Shown here: piece after piece, positions 38,098 to 46,012 of the stretch | Layout of the letters: each line of letters begins with the position of its first letter | Position numbering within the stretch: the first letter of the stretch is position 1 | The notes under the pieces: model-generated | Seen by the model: the letters and a program-made list of their open reading frames with translations, nothing else | What the model was told of the DNA's origin: nothing | Database searches by the model: none | Assembly (NCBI GenBank): GCA_029561455.1 | Contig: JAKQIY010000065.1 | Span: 87,501 to 151,500 of the forward strand | Length of the DNA: 64,000 nucleotides | Direction of reading: 5' to 3' | DNA from: a bacterium | GTDB taxonomy: Bacteria > Zhuqueibacterota > Zhuqueibacteria > Residuimicrobiales > Krinioviventaceae | Program-made: the position numbers and the translations under genes

Positions 38098-38592
38098 TTA
38101 CTTTGCTTCCTGCTTTTTAAAATACAGATCGCTGAAAAATGGCGTCGCTTGTTTGTAATTGAACATTTCGGTTATCGAGTGTGTAATAATATTCATTTTT
38201 ACGGAATCTACCCGGATCGTTAATAGATCACCATTCACTGTAAAAGTACAAAACGCTTGATAAATTTCCGCATTTTCCATTTTCAGGAATTTATCCATGA
38301 CAACCCGGTTACCGGCAGCCTGGTATGTTCCTTCGGTAGTGGTTTGTTTTTGCTTATTTTTAATCTCTGTCATGGTAAAATTATGATCGTCCGGTATGAC
38401 AAGCTCCAGCATCCAGTTGGCCTGCTCAGCAGTAACTACAGTGGTATCGTTAACCCGGAAAGAATCAAGAATATATTTGCCGCAGGGGAAATTAGTTTGA
38501 GCTTTACTGGTAATGGAAAAGAAAATTATCGTTAATACACTCAAAACAATGATGAATTTAATCATCACGCTAATATCTTTGGTTTTTAACAT
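38098..38592 (-). CDS. Small exported lipocalin-like protein
   Basis: A 164-aa protein with an N-terminal hydrophobic segment (residues about 11-30, FIIVLSVLTIIFFS) and an Ala-rich cleavage-like SKAQ, then a beta-rich region with GKYILDSF, WMLELVIPDD, TTEGTYQAAGNRV and LLTIRVDSVK, a pattern resembling lipocalin-like domains. I cannot name the family. ATG follows TTGGAGGAAAT. It lies between permeases 13 and 12 in the same orientation and may be a periplasmic accessory of their transporter or a neighbour's cargo; both are guesses. Confidence 0.75.
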   Translation of the reverse strand: MLKTKDISVMIKFIIVLSVLTIIFFSITSKAQTNFPCGKYILDSFRVNDTTVVTAEQANWMLELVIPDDHNFTMTEIKNKQKQTTTEGTYQAAGNRVVMDKFLKMENAEIYQAFCTFTVNGDLLTIRVDSVKMNIITHSITEMFNYKQATPFFSDLYFKKQEAK

Positions 38593-38665
38593 ATTTCCTC
38601 CAAAACAAAGAGTTAATAAAAACTCTGGTATCTACTCATGTATAAAAAACAATTACCAGGTATTA

Positions 38666-41107
38666 CTATTCATAATGCAGCGAATCCACGGGATTCGTCC
38701 TCACAGCTCTCATAGTCTGGTAGCCAATGGTTAACATGGCAATAATCAACACCAATCCTGTTGCTAAAATAAATATCCACCAACTCGTTTCTGTCCGGTA
38801 GGCAAAATTTTGCAACCATTTATTCATAACATACCAGGCGCAGGGCCAGGCAATAACATTTGCCAGTAAAATCCATTTGGCAAAATCCTGAGCGAGCATA
38901 CCAAGCAGTGATAACGGTGATGCGCCTAATATTTTGCGGATGCCTATTTCTTTAAAACGCTTTTCAATGACAAAGGCGGCCAGTCCGAACAATCCCAGGC
39001 AAGCTATAAATATGGCCAATATCGAAAAAACAGTGGTAACAATTCCGGTTTTTTGCTCGGCAATATACATATTCGCCAGGTTCTGTTCTAAAAACGTGTA
39101 ATAACAACCCTCAGTCTGTATAAACCGATTCCAGGTTTCTTCAATATATTTAATGGTAGCCGGTAAATTTTGCGATGCAACACGCACAGTTAAAATACTT
39201 GCCGGCTGGCGCGGATGGCAAAGATGAAAAGCCAGCGGCCGAACCTCCCTGTGCAATGATTCATAATTGAAATCCTTGACAACGCCGATTATAGTAAAAG
39301 TTTGGGACCCTCTTTCACCAATTTTTGTCAGCTCTTTGCCGACCGGGTCTGTTGCGTGGCAATCCTTAACCCCTGCTTCATTGATCACCACCGCGTTTGT
39401 ATCCGTCGAAAAATCCCGGGAGAAAAAACGTCCGTCTCTTAATTCTATTTGAAATGTCTTGAGAAAATCATAGTCAACATCCAGGTACTGAAAAGAAACC
39501 GGATCGGTGCCTGATTTTTTATCATACAGGTAACCATTACCCGGTATACCCGATTCAAACATCCGCGAACCATTGGTCAGGGAGATTATACCGGGATTGC
39601 CTTCCAGTTGTTGTTTAAACTCCTCCATCCTGGGTCCTAATACGCCGGCATTGTTTATGGAGAGCAGAAAATCCTTTTTAAAACCCAGATCTTTATTCTG
39701 AATATAATTGACCTGCTTTTTAATGACAATTGTGCCAATGATCAGGGCAATGGATATAGTAAACTGGATGATAACCAGGGCGCTGCGCAACGCACTTTTG
39801 CCGCTGCCCCGGCCTGTGCTAGCTTTGAGTATTTGACCAGGTTGCACTGCGGCAAGGTAAAATGCCGGATAACCGCCGGCGAGTAGTCCCACAACCAGGG
39901 TAAATAGGATCAATACCGGTATGGTTGCAAGATTGTTGAAAAACTGCAAATCCAATTTCTTACCAATCAATGTATTGAACCAGGGCAGTACCAGTTCCAC
40001 CAGTACCAGGGCAATGAAAACAGCAATAGCGCACATTAACACCGATTCAATAATAAACTGCCCAACCAGCTTGAATTGACTGGATCCAACAGTCTTGCGA
40101 ATGCCCACTTCTTTAGCCCGGTTTTCTGAACGTGCTGTGGCAAGATTAATAAAGTTTATAACCGCAATCAGTAAAATAAAAAATGCCACTGCCGAAAAAA
40201 ACCATACGTATACTATATCACTGGTCTTTATATCACCCCATTCGGTATTCAGATCAATCTGGTAATCCCGCTGCGATCGTAAATGTATGGAAGTTAATGG
40301 TTGCAGGTAAAATCCATAACTATTCCCGGCCGCATAAAACTGCTCCAACCGGATGCCCAACAGTGCTTCTGCCTGGGGACCGACATTATCCAGCACTGTC
40401 TTTTGCATTTTTTCTTCCAGTTCTCGTGGCTCCGTTCCTTCCCGCAACAGGATATATGTTGTATACCACAGATCCAGCCAGTAGTGGCTTTGAGTTATCG
40501 GGTATGTAGAGGAAGACAGCAAACCATCACAACTAAAATGCGATTTGTCCGGATAATTCCGCATGACCCCGGTAACCTGAAACGCATCCCGGCCTTCAAT
40601 CTGAATCATCTTGCCGAGCGGATTTTCATCGCCAAAATATTTTTTAGCCAGGGTTTCCGTCATCACCAGTGAATTCGGTTTTAGCAGCGCAGTATTGGCA
40701 TCCCCGTAAAGCAAGGGCAGACTGAAAATCTGAAAATAGGATGAATCAGCAGTATAAATCCCGCTTTCCCGGAATACCTGGTCCCCTTTTCTAAATTTAT
40801 AATGCTCAAAATAACCGATACGGGTATAATTTTCTACTTCAGGGAAATCGCGCAGTAAAGTTTCACCTGTTGGCGCCGCAGTTTTGGAATTGCTGGTTTC
40901 GATACCGTTAACAACCGAATGCACATACACACGATAGATCCGGTCCGCATTCTTGTTGAACGAGTCATAACCCAGTTCATCGAGTATGAACAAAGACAAT
41001 ACAATAAAGCAGGCAATTCCCACCGCAAGGCCGGTGATATTAATTAAGGTAAATCCTTTATACTTTTTCAGATTCCTCAGGGCAATTTTAAGATAATTAC
41101 TAAACAT
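38666..41107 (-). CDS. Two-domain MacB/FtsX-type ABC permease, array member 13 (promoter-proximal)
   Basis: An 813-aa permease (MFSNYLKIALRNL) with AGGAAAACAGC before ATG. Coupling motifs KEVGIRKTVGS (near 330) and KEIGIRKILGA (near 717). PCD motif DSSYFQIFSLPLLYGDA and YFGDENPLG. C-terminus NPVDSLHYE, with His for Arg. It follows the second ATPase by 69 bp and so is the permease most directly tied to the adaptor and ATPase: HlyD-ATPase-permease is the minimal complete set at the head of the array. Confidence 0.92.
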   Translation of the reverse strand: MFSNYLKIALRNLKKYKGFTLINITGLAVGIACFIVLSLFILDELGYDSFNKNADRIYRVYVHSVVNGIETSNSKTAAPTGETLLRDFPEVENYTRIGYFEHYKFRKGDQVFRESGIYTADSSYFQIFSLPLLYGDANTALLKPNSLVMTETLAKKYFGDENPLGKMIQIEGRDAFQVTGVMRNYPDKSHFSCDGLLSSSTYPITQSHYWLDLWYTTYILLREGTEPRELEEKMQKTVLDNVGPQAEALLGIRLEQFYAAGNSYGFYLQPLTSIHLRSQRDYQIDLNTEWGDIKTSDIVYVWFFSAVAFFILLIAVINFINLATARSENRAKEVGIRKTVGSSQFKLVGQFIIESVLMCAIAVFIALVLVELVLPWFNTLIGKKLDLQFFNNLATIPVLILFTLVVGLLAGGYPAFYLAAVQPGQILKASTGRGSGKSALRSALVIIQFTISIALIIGTIVIKKQVNYIQNKDLGFKKDFLLSINNAGVLGPRMEEFKQQLEGNPGIISLTNGSRMFESGIPGNGYLYDKKSGTDPVSFQYLDVDYDFLKTFQIELRDGRFFSRDFSTDTNAVVINEAGVKDCHATDPVGKELTKIGERGSQTFTIIGVVKDFNYESLHREVRPLAFHLCHPRQPASILTVRVASQNLPATIKYIEETWNRFIQTEGCYYTFLEQNLANMYIAEQKTGIVTTVFSILAIFIACLGLFGLAAFVIEKRFKEIGIRKILGASPLSLLGMLAQDFAKWILLANVIAWPCAWYVMNKWLQNFAYRTETSWWIFILATGLVLIIAMLTIGYQTMRAVRTNPVDSLHYE

Positions 41108-41176
41108 GCTGTTTTCCTAATACTCGATAATTATATTCATCTCAAATTTAAAAAAAATTCAAGTTGGTTTTTCACT

Positions 41177-41866
41177 TTATAAATGGAACTTGTTCTTCAT
41201 ATTTTCTGTTACCACTTTACCGTCAAACAGGTGGACGATACGATTACTGTACTCCGCATAAGAGGGTGAATGGGTTACCATGATGATAGTTGTGCCGGCT
41301 TCATTCAATTCTGTTAATATATTCATCACTTCATCGCCATGTTTGGAATCCAGGTTACCGGTCGGTTCATCCGCCAGAATCACTTTGGGTTTGGCGACAA
41401 CCGCGCGCGCTACGGCCACACGCTGCTGCTGACCGCCGGAAAGCTGCTGCGGGAAATGGCTTTTGCGGTGCATGATCTGCATGTGCTCCATGACTTCATT
41501 GACCATTTTCTTGCGTTCAGTCGCCGAAACTTTTAAATACAACAGCGGCAATTCAATGTTTTCATATACAGTCAACTCGTCGATCAGGTTAAAGGACTGG
41601 AACACAAAGCCGATGTTGCCTTTGCGAATATTGGCCCGCTGCCGTTCATTAAATTTGGCGACTTCTATGCCGTTAAAATAATACTCGCCGCTGGAAGCGG
41701 TGTCGATTAACCCGATCACATTCAGTAAAGTGGATTTGCCGCACCCCGATGGGCCCATAATCGAAACAAACTCGCCTTCGTTTACCTGGAAATTAATATT
41801 ATTCAGCGCGGTTGTTTCAATCTCGTCTGTCTGGTACACTTTGGTCAGATTGGTGGTTTTTATCAT
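41177..41866 (-). CDS. ABC transporter ATPase, MacB/LolD type (second copy, promoter-proximal)
   Basis: A 229-aa nucleotide-binding subunit. Walker A GPSGCGKST, Q-loop [17 protein letters not shown], signature LSGGQQQR, Walker [13 protein letters not shown] and switch His in THSPSYAEY. Unlike the copy at 32587 it keeps the canonical Arg after the signature and Asp in GNLDS. The two copies share the [10 protein letters not shown] segment. It precedes permease 13 and follows the four-helix-bundle gene. It should energise the adaptor-linked transporter. Confidence 0.95.
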   Translation of the reverse strand: MIKTTNLTKVYQTDEIETTALNNINFQVNEGEFVSIMGPSGCGKSTLLNVIGLIDTASSGEYYFNGIEVAKFNERQRANIRKGNIGFVFQSFNLIDELTVYENIELPLLYLKVSATERKKMVNEVMEHMQIMHRKSHFPQQLSGGQQQRVAVARAVVAKPKVILADEPTGNLDSKHGDEVMNILTELNEAGTTIIMVTHSPSYAEYSNRIVHLFDGKVVTENMKNKFHL

Positions 41867-41919
41867 TTGTTTATCCTTTATTTATAAAAGTTTTTTTATT
41901 GTTTTTTCATTTACTTATT

Positions 41920-41963
41920 GCTGATGACTTTTAGCTGTCAGTTATCAGTTATCAGCTTTCAGC
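41920..41963. repeat. AGCTGATAACTGA-type repeat at the S23 gene 3' end
   Basis: GCTGATGACTTTTAGCTGTCAGTTATCAGTTATCAGCTTTCAGCTTG; the right part codes for the last residues of the four-helix-bundle protein. Confidence 0.7.
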
Positions 41964-42304
41964 TTGTTTATCAAGGAACTCAACATACGCTTTACTTCTA
42001 TAACTTTAGTTTTAATTATTTCATAATTGTTATTATCAGTATATTGAAGATCCTTGGCAAGGTATAACTGGTATTCCAGTTCACTTGCAGAGCCAACAGC
42101 AATTTGTAAAAATCTTTTAAAATCTGTCTCACTTCCACGACAGCATCCTTCAGCTATGTTTGAAGGAATTGATACAGCGCTTCGGCGAATTTGGCTTGTC
42201 ATACCGTACATTTCTTCTTTAGGAAAACTCTTTGTTATCTTGTAAATCTCCAAAACCAGTTCATGACTTTTTTCCCATACCTTCAGATTCCAGAAACTTT
42301 GCAT
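41945..42304 (-). CDS. Four-helix-bundle protein of the S23/23S-IVS family
   Basis: A 119-aa helical protein with the family's hallmarks: LKVWEKSHELVLEIY near the N-terminus, MTSQIRRSAVSIPSNIAEG in the middle (residues about 35-53), and ELEYQLYLAKDL. Such proteins were first known from intervening sequences in 23S rRNA genes and are often free-standing; their function is unknown. ATG follows GGGAGGGTACAAC. The last codons (KLKADN-stop) are made of the AGCTGAAAGCTGATAACTGA repeat that also fills the array spacers. It separates the adaptor from its ATPase and is likely an insertion. Confidence 0.88.
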   Translation of the reverse strand: MQSFWNLKVWEKSHELVLEIYKITKSFPKEEMYGMTSQIRRSAVSIPSNIAEGCCRGSETDFKRFLQIAVGSASELEYQLYLAKDLQYTDNNNYEIIKTKVIEVKRMLSSLINKLKADN

Positions 42305-42369
42305 TGTTGTACCCTCCCTACATATTCCAAACTTATCATTAATCTGATTGTTTACTAATCTATTACTTG

Positions 42370-42485
42370 AATATTACTGCTATTAACTGATAGCTGATAA
42401 CTGATCACTGATAACTTTTTTTACTGATAGCTGACAACTGATAACTTTTTTACTGATAGCTGATAGCTGACAACTGATGACTTTT
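42370..42485. repeat. AGCTGATAACTGA-type repeat upstream of S23 gene
   Basis: Several units of ACTGATAGCTGATAACTGA separated by runs of T occupy most of the spacer between the S23-type gene and the adaptor stop codon. With 41920-41963 it brackets the S23-type gene. Confidence 0.7.
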
Positions 42486-42537
42486 CCATAAATTTCCACA
42501 TCTCTCCAATACCAGTTCACTCTCCAAAAACCTGCCC

Positions 42538-43788
42538 TCATTTCAACAACAACACCTCAATATCTCCATAATTATCATACGACGAAGTGATTACTTTTTC
42601 ACCGGGCTTCAGGCCTTCCAGTACTTCATAGTTCTGTGTATTCTGCCGGCCGATGCGGATATTGCGTTTGTGCGCGGCTTTGCCATTATCGTCAACCACG
42701 TAAACCCATTGCCCGCCGGTCGAGTTGAAAAACCCGCCGGTCGCCAGCAACAGCGCTTCGGAAAGGTCGCCCAGCGCCAGCCGGATGTGTACGGTTTGCC
42801 CGCGACGAATGCCGTCCGGTTCTTTTTCGGCAAATTCCATATCCACCTCAAACCGACCCTCGATCACTTCCGGGAAAATCTTTTTAATCAGCAGCTTGCA
42901 GGTCTGCCCGGCAAATGTAAACTCACCCGTTTGGCCCAACTGAATGCGGGCAATATAATGTTCATCCACCTGCACGCGGATTTTAAAGCCGTCCAACACA
43001 TCGATTTGTCCCAGCCGCTCGCCGCGGTTTTTCGATTCACCGATTTCGGCATTGAGGGAGGTCAATTGCCCGGTTATCGGCGCCTTTAAGGTTAAATCCT
43101 GCATGTTCTTACGGACTATTTTTAAATTATCCTGCATCCGCGCCAGTGAAGATTCCAACTGTTCAATTTGCACAATTCGGAATAAAGAGTCCTGCTTGTG
43201 GGTTTGCAGGGTGATCTCACTTTTGCTTTGCAGGTATTCATACTTGTCCCGTACATCTTCATATTCCTTTAAAGAAATGAGCTTGCGTTCATACAATTCC
43301 TGCGCCCGTTCCCAAGCCCGCTTCTGCTGTTTTATTTCATAATCCAAACTGATGAGCTGCGCCTTTAGGTCAAGCCGGTGCTGATCCATAGCCAGCCGGG
43401 TGTTGCGCAGGTTGTTGCTTTGCTCAAAAAGCTCGGCTTCACGATACATAATATTCATCAACAGGTCCGTATTGGCCAGGGTTAATATACTGTCGCCTTT
43501 TTTCACAAAGGTTCCGGCCTCTAAATACTTTTTCTCCACTCTGCCGCCTTCGATGGCATCCAGGTAAACTGTGGTTATTGGTATCACCGTCCCGGTCACC
43601 GGGATAAATTCCTGGAATACATCCCGTGTAACCTCAGAGATTGTAATGCGTTCGGACTCGACATTTAATTTTGACCTGTGATCGCCCAGGATCAGGTTGT
43701 ATAGTACCAGAATGACCAACACACCTGAGACAGAGAACAATACGATTTTGCGCGGCGGCCATTTCTTTTTTTGAATAATTCTATCCAT
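42538..43788 (-). CDS. Periplasmic adaptor (HlyD/MacA family)
   Basis: A 416-aa membrane-fusion protein. One N-terminal span (residues about 17-36, IVLFSVSGVLVILVLYNLI), a lipoyl-type half (GRVEKKYLEAGTFVKKGDSIL), a long coiled-coil hairpin (about 113-235), the second lipoyl half (LTLKAPITGQLTSLNAEIGE) and beta-barrel/membrane-proximal domains. It would bridge the inner-membrane permease to an outer-membrane channel, none of which is encoded here. The start at 43788 has GAGG six bases upstream; the ATG at 43794 touches that site. A sigma54-type promoter lies about 27 nt upstream. It is the first gene of the array and the only adaptor in it. Confidence 0.92.
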   Translation of the reverse strand: MDRIIQKKKWPPRKIVLFSVSGVLVILVLYNLILGDHRSKLNVESERITISEVTRDVFQEFIPVTGTVIPITTVYLDAIEGGRVEKKYLEAGTFVKKGDSILTLANTDLLMNIMYREAELFEQSNNLRNTRLAMDQHRLDLKAQLISLDYEIKQQKRAWERAQELYERKLISLKEYEDVRDKYEYLQSKSEITLQTHKQDSLFRIVQIEQLESSLARMQDNLKIVRKNMQDLTLKAPITGQLTSLNAEIGESKNRGERLGQIDVLDGFKIRVQVDEHYIARIQLGQTGEFTFAGQTCKLLIKKIFPEVIEGRFEVDMEFAEKEPDGIRRGQTVHIRLALGDLSEALLLATGGFFNSTGGQWVYVVDDNGKAAHKRNIRIGRQNTQNYEVLEGLKPGEKVITSSYDNYGDIEVLLLK

Positions 43789-43825
43789 TTTCATCCTCGC
43801 TGGTTTACATTTTGCAGTTTAATTT

Positions 43826-43841
43826 AGCATAAAACATGCCA
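43826..43841 (-). promoter_or_regulatory. Sigma54 (-24/-12) promoter of the array
   Basis: The minus strand reads TGGCAT-GTTTT-ATGCT, matching TGGCAC-N5-TTGCA with the essential GG and GC exactly 11 bases apart. The predicted transcription start is near 43815, before the adaptor ATG. A sigma54-activator gene is divergent from it. Confidence 0.75.
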
Positions 43842-43907
43842 ACATTGTTTTTATTGAACTTATGTGTGTTTTATACCCGCTTGTTTATCAGTCACTATCC
43901 GGTTACA

Positions 43908-43934
43908 GACACCCGGTGTCCGAAATCGGACACC
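43908..43934. promoter_or_regulatory. Palindromic activator site (candidate UAS)
   Basis: GGTGTCCGA-AA-TCGGACACC (43915-43934) is a perfect 9-2-9 palindrome. GACACC-C-GGTGTC (43908-43920) overlaps it, adding a third half-site. It is centred about 85 bp upstream of the -24 element (near -110), a usual distance for NtrC-family enhancer sites. Confidence 0.7.
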
Positions 43935-44635
43935 TGACTTGAAAAAAATTGAGGCTGTATCAAAAATTTAATAGTATAATTCCTGGTTCTGCTTATATAA
44001 AAAACTCCCTGCCTTGTCATTCCGAGGAGCGAAGTGACGAGGAATCTTTTTCTGTTAATACTAAAAAAATAACTTTTCTCGCTCCGCTCAAAATGACAAG
44101 AGTACTAGAGAATTTATAATATTAAAGTCATTGGATTGAATGTTAAATTCAGGTTAAAGGTATTAAAAGTAATGACTTTATAAAATGTCCACATATAATG
44201 TTTTCCTCCGCGTTCTGCGTCCTCTGCGTTTAAAAAGATAGAAACCGCTGAGATCGCCGAGTTCGCAGAGAAATAAATTATATCTTTGTGTTCTGCGGAT
44301 AACCCATTGCCACGACATTCATGTCGGGGGTTATATAAAATCAAGAATTGACTTTAGTCAAAAAAATTCTGTTATTAAGACTAAAGCCTTTTAGTATGAG
44401 TTGTTGAATTCCACTATCTAAAGATAGTGGCTATGAATTAACTGCCGGCAACCTTTTATGCGAGTCTGCGACCCGCAGCATTCCATAAAGGGTATGCACT
44501 CCGGATTGCCTGGCTTTTATGGGCAACGCCTTTATGCGCTACAGTTCGAGTATTCATTCAAAATTTAATTTCTCCTTTGCAAAAATTAGATTATATTATA
44601 ATCAACCACACTTTACTTACAAATGGAACAAAACC
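43935..44635. repeat. Intergenic composite of dispersed repeats before the regulator gene
   Basis: Besides the regulatory sites, this region holds an element bounded by CTTGTCATT (about 44013) and AATGACAAG (44092-44100) containing CCGAGGAGCGAAGTGACGAGGAA, a CCTCCGCGTTCTGCGTCCTCTGCG stretch (about 44206-44230), and three perfect small palindromes: CGACAT-TC-ATGTCG (44313-44326), TTGACT-TT-AGTCAA (44348-44361) and CCACTATCT-AA-AGATAGTGG (44411-44430). No gene is visible; the upstream extension of the regulator frame (from 44519) is not convincing. Confidence 0.6.
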
Positions 44636-46012
44636 ATGCACAATCAACTCGGTAAAATCCTGATCGTCGACGATAACGAAGATATTCTTACCGCCGCCAA
44701 ACTGCTGTTAAAAAAAGAAGCCAAACTGGTGCACACGGAAAAAGAGCCGCACAATATCCCGGCGCTGCTGAAAAATGAGAGTTATGATATAATTCTGCTT
44801 GATATGAACTTTACCCGCGATGTTACCAGCGGTTCGGAAGGGTTCCACTGGTTAAACGAGATCCTGCGCATCGATCCTTCGGTAATTATCATTCTGATGA
44901 CCGCCTATGGCGACGTCGACCTCGCCGTCCGCGCCATGAAAGCCGGGGCTTCCGATTTTATTCTTAAACCCTGGCAAAATGAAAAACTGCTCGCCACCCT
45001 CTCTGTAGCCATGAACCTGCGCCAGTCCCGCCTGGAAATCGACAAACTGCGCACCCGCCAGCAGCAGTTGAGCGCCGACCTGGATCAGAATTACCATGAT
45101 ATGGTGGGCAGCAGCGCGGTTATGCTAAAAGTGTTCACCGCCATTTCCCGCGTAGCCGGCACCGACGCCAATGTGCTCATCATGGGGGAAAACGGCACCG
45201 GCAAGGAACTGGTGGCGCGCGCCCTGCACCGGCAATCCCTGCGCGCCGATGACGTATTTATCAGTGTGGATATGGGCGCTATCTCCGAAACCCTGTTCGA
45301 AAGCGAACTGTTCGGTCACATGCGCGGCGCCTTTACCGACGCTAAGAACGATAAAGCCGGACGCTTTGAAGTGGCTTCCGGCGGCACCCTGTTCCTGGAT
45401 GAGATCGGTAACCTCTCCCTGGCCATGCAGGCCAAACTATTGCGCGTGCTGGAAGACCGCCAGGTGATCCGCCTCGGCTCCAACCAGCAGCGCCCTATTG
45501 ATATCCGCCTGATTTGCGCTACCAACATGCCGCTGTATGACATGATCGCCAAAAAAGAATTCCGGCAAGACTTTTTATACCGCATCAATACTGTTGAAAT
45601 CCATTTGCCTCCATTGCGGGAAAGAAAAGAAGACATTCCCTTGCTGGTGCACCATTTTCTGGCAATTTATGCCAAAAAGTATAAAAAGCCGGCCCTGCAC
45701 ATCAGCGCCGGGGCGCTCGCCAAACTCCAGCAATACCCCTGGCCCGGCAATGTCCGCGAACTCTGCCACGCCCTGGAACGCGCCGTGATCATGACCGACA
45801 AGCAGGTTTTGCAGCCGGAAGACTTTACCTTCCAGGTAGCCCACCAACAACAGGAAACGGCAGGTTTTAATACTTTTAACTTGGACGAAATTGAAAAAAC
45901 CATGATCCGCAAAGTGATGGAACTGTGCGGCGACAACATCAGCCAGGCCGCGCAAAAACTGGGCATCACCCGCTCTTCCCTGTACCGAAGGATGGAAAAA
46001 CATGGCCTTTAA
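44636..46012 (+). CDS. Sigma54-dependent response regulator, NtrC family
   Basis: A 458-aa transcription activator. Receiver domain (residues 7-120) with acidic pair D12-D13 and phospho-acceptor D56 in ILLDMNF; AAA+ domain with Walker A GENGTGKE (184-191), GAFTDA loop (231-236), Walker B GTLFLDEIG and the RLICATN sensor; C-terminal Fis-type helix-turn-helix (NISQAAQKLGITRSSLYRRM). The ATG at 44636 begins right before the receiver; longer in-frame starts add unrelated residues. It overlaps the kinase gene by 11 bp. It likely acts on the palindrome and -24/-12 promoter in front of the divergent adaptor. Asp replaces the second Gly of the usual GAFTGA. Confidence 0.95.
   Translation: MHNQLGKILIVDDNEDILTAAKLLLKKEAKLVHTEKEPHNIPALLKNESYDIILLDMNFTRDVTSGSEGFHWLNEILRIDPSVIIILMTAYGDVDLAVRAMKAGASDFILKPWQNEKLLATLSVAMNLRQSRLEIDKLRTRQQQLSADLDQNYHDMVGSSAVMLKVFTAISRVAGTDANVLIMGENGTGKELVARALHRQSLRADDVFISVDMGAISETLFESELFGHMRGAFTDAKNDKAGRFEVASGGTLFLDEIGNLSLAMQAKLLRVLEDRQVIRLGSNQQRPIDIRLICATNMPLYDMIAKKEFRQDFLYRINTVEIHLPPLRERKEDIPLLVHHFLAIYAKKYKKPALHISAGALAKLQQYPWPGNVRELCHALERAVIMTDKQVLQPEDFTFQVAHQQQETAGFNTFNLDEIEKTMIRKVMELCGDNISQAAQKLGITRSSLYRRMEKHGL

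Noticed and set aside
41411-41440. Possible frameshift or decay in the ATPase genes or permeases
   Set aside because: All thirteen permeases and both ATPases read through intact with motifs in place; I found no interrupted frame.
44114-44344. 76-aa minus-strand frame upstream of the adaptor
   Set aside because: It reads through dispersed repeat elements, and its sequence reflects them.
44512-44526. TGGCTTTTATGGGCA as a sigma54 promoter of the regulator gene
   Set aside because: GG and GC are 10 instead of 11 bases apart.
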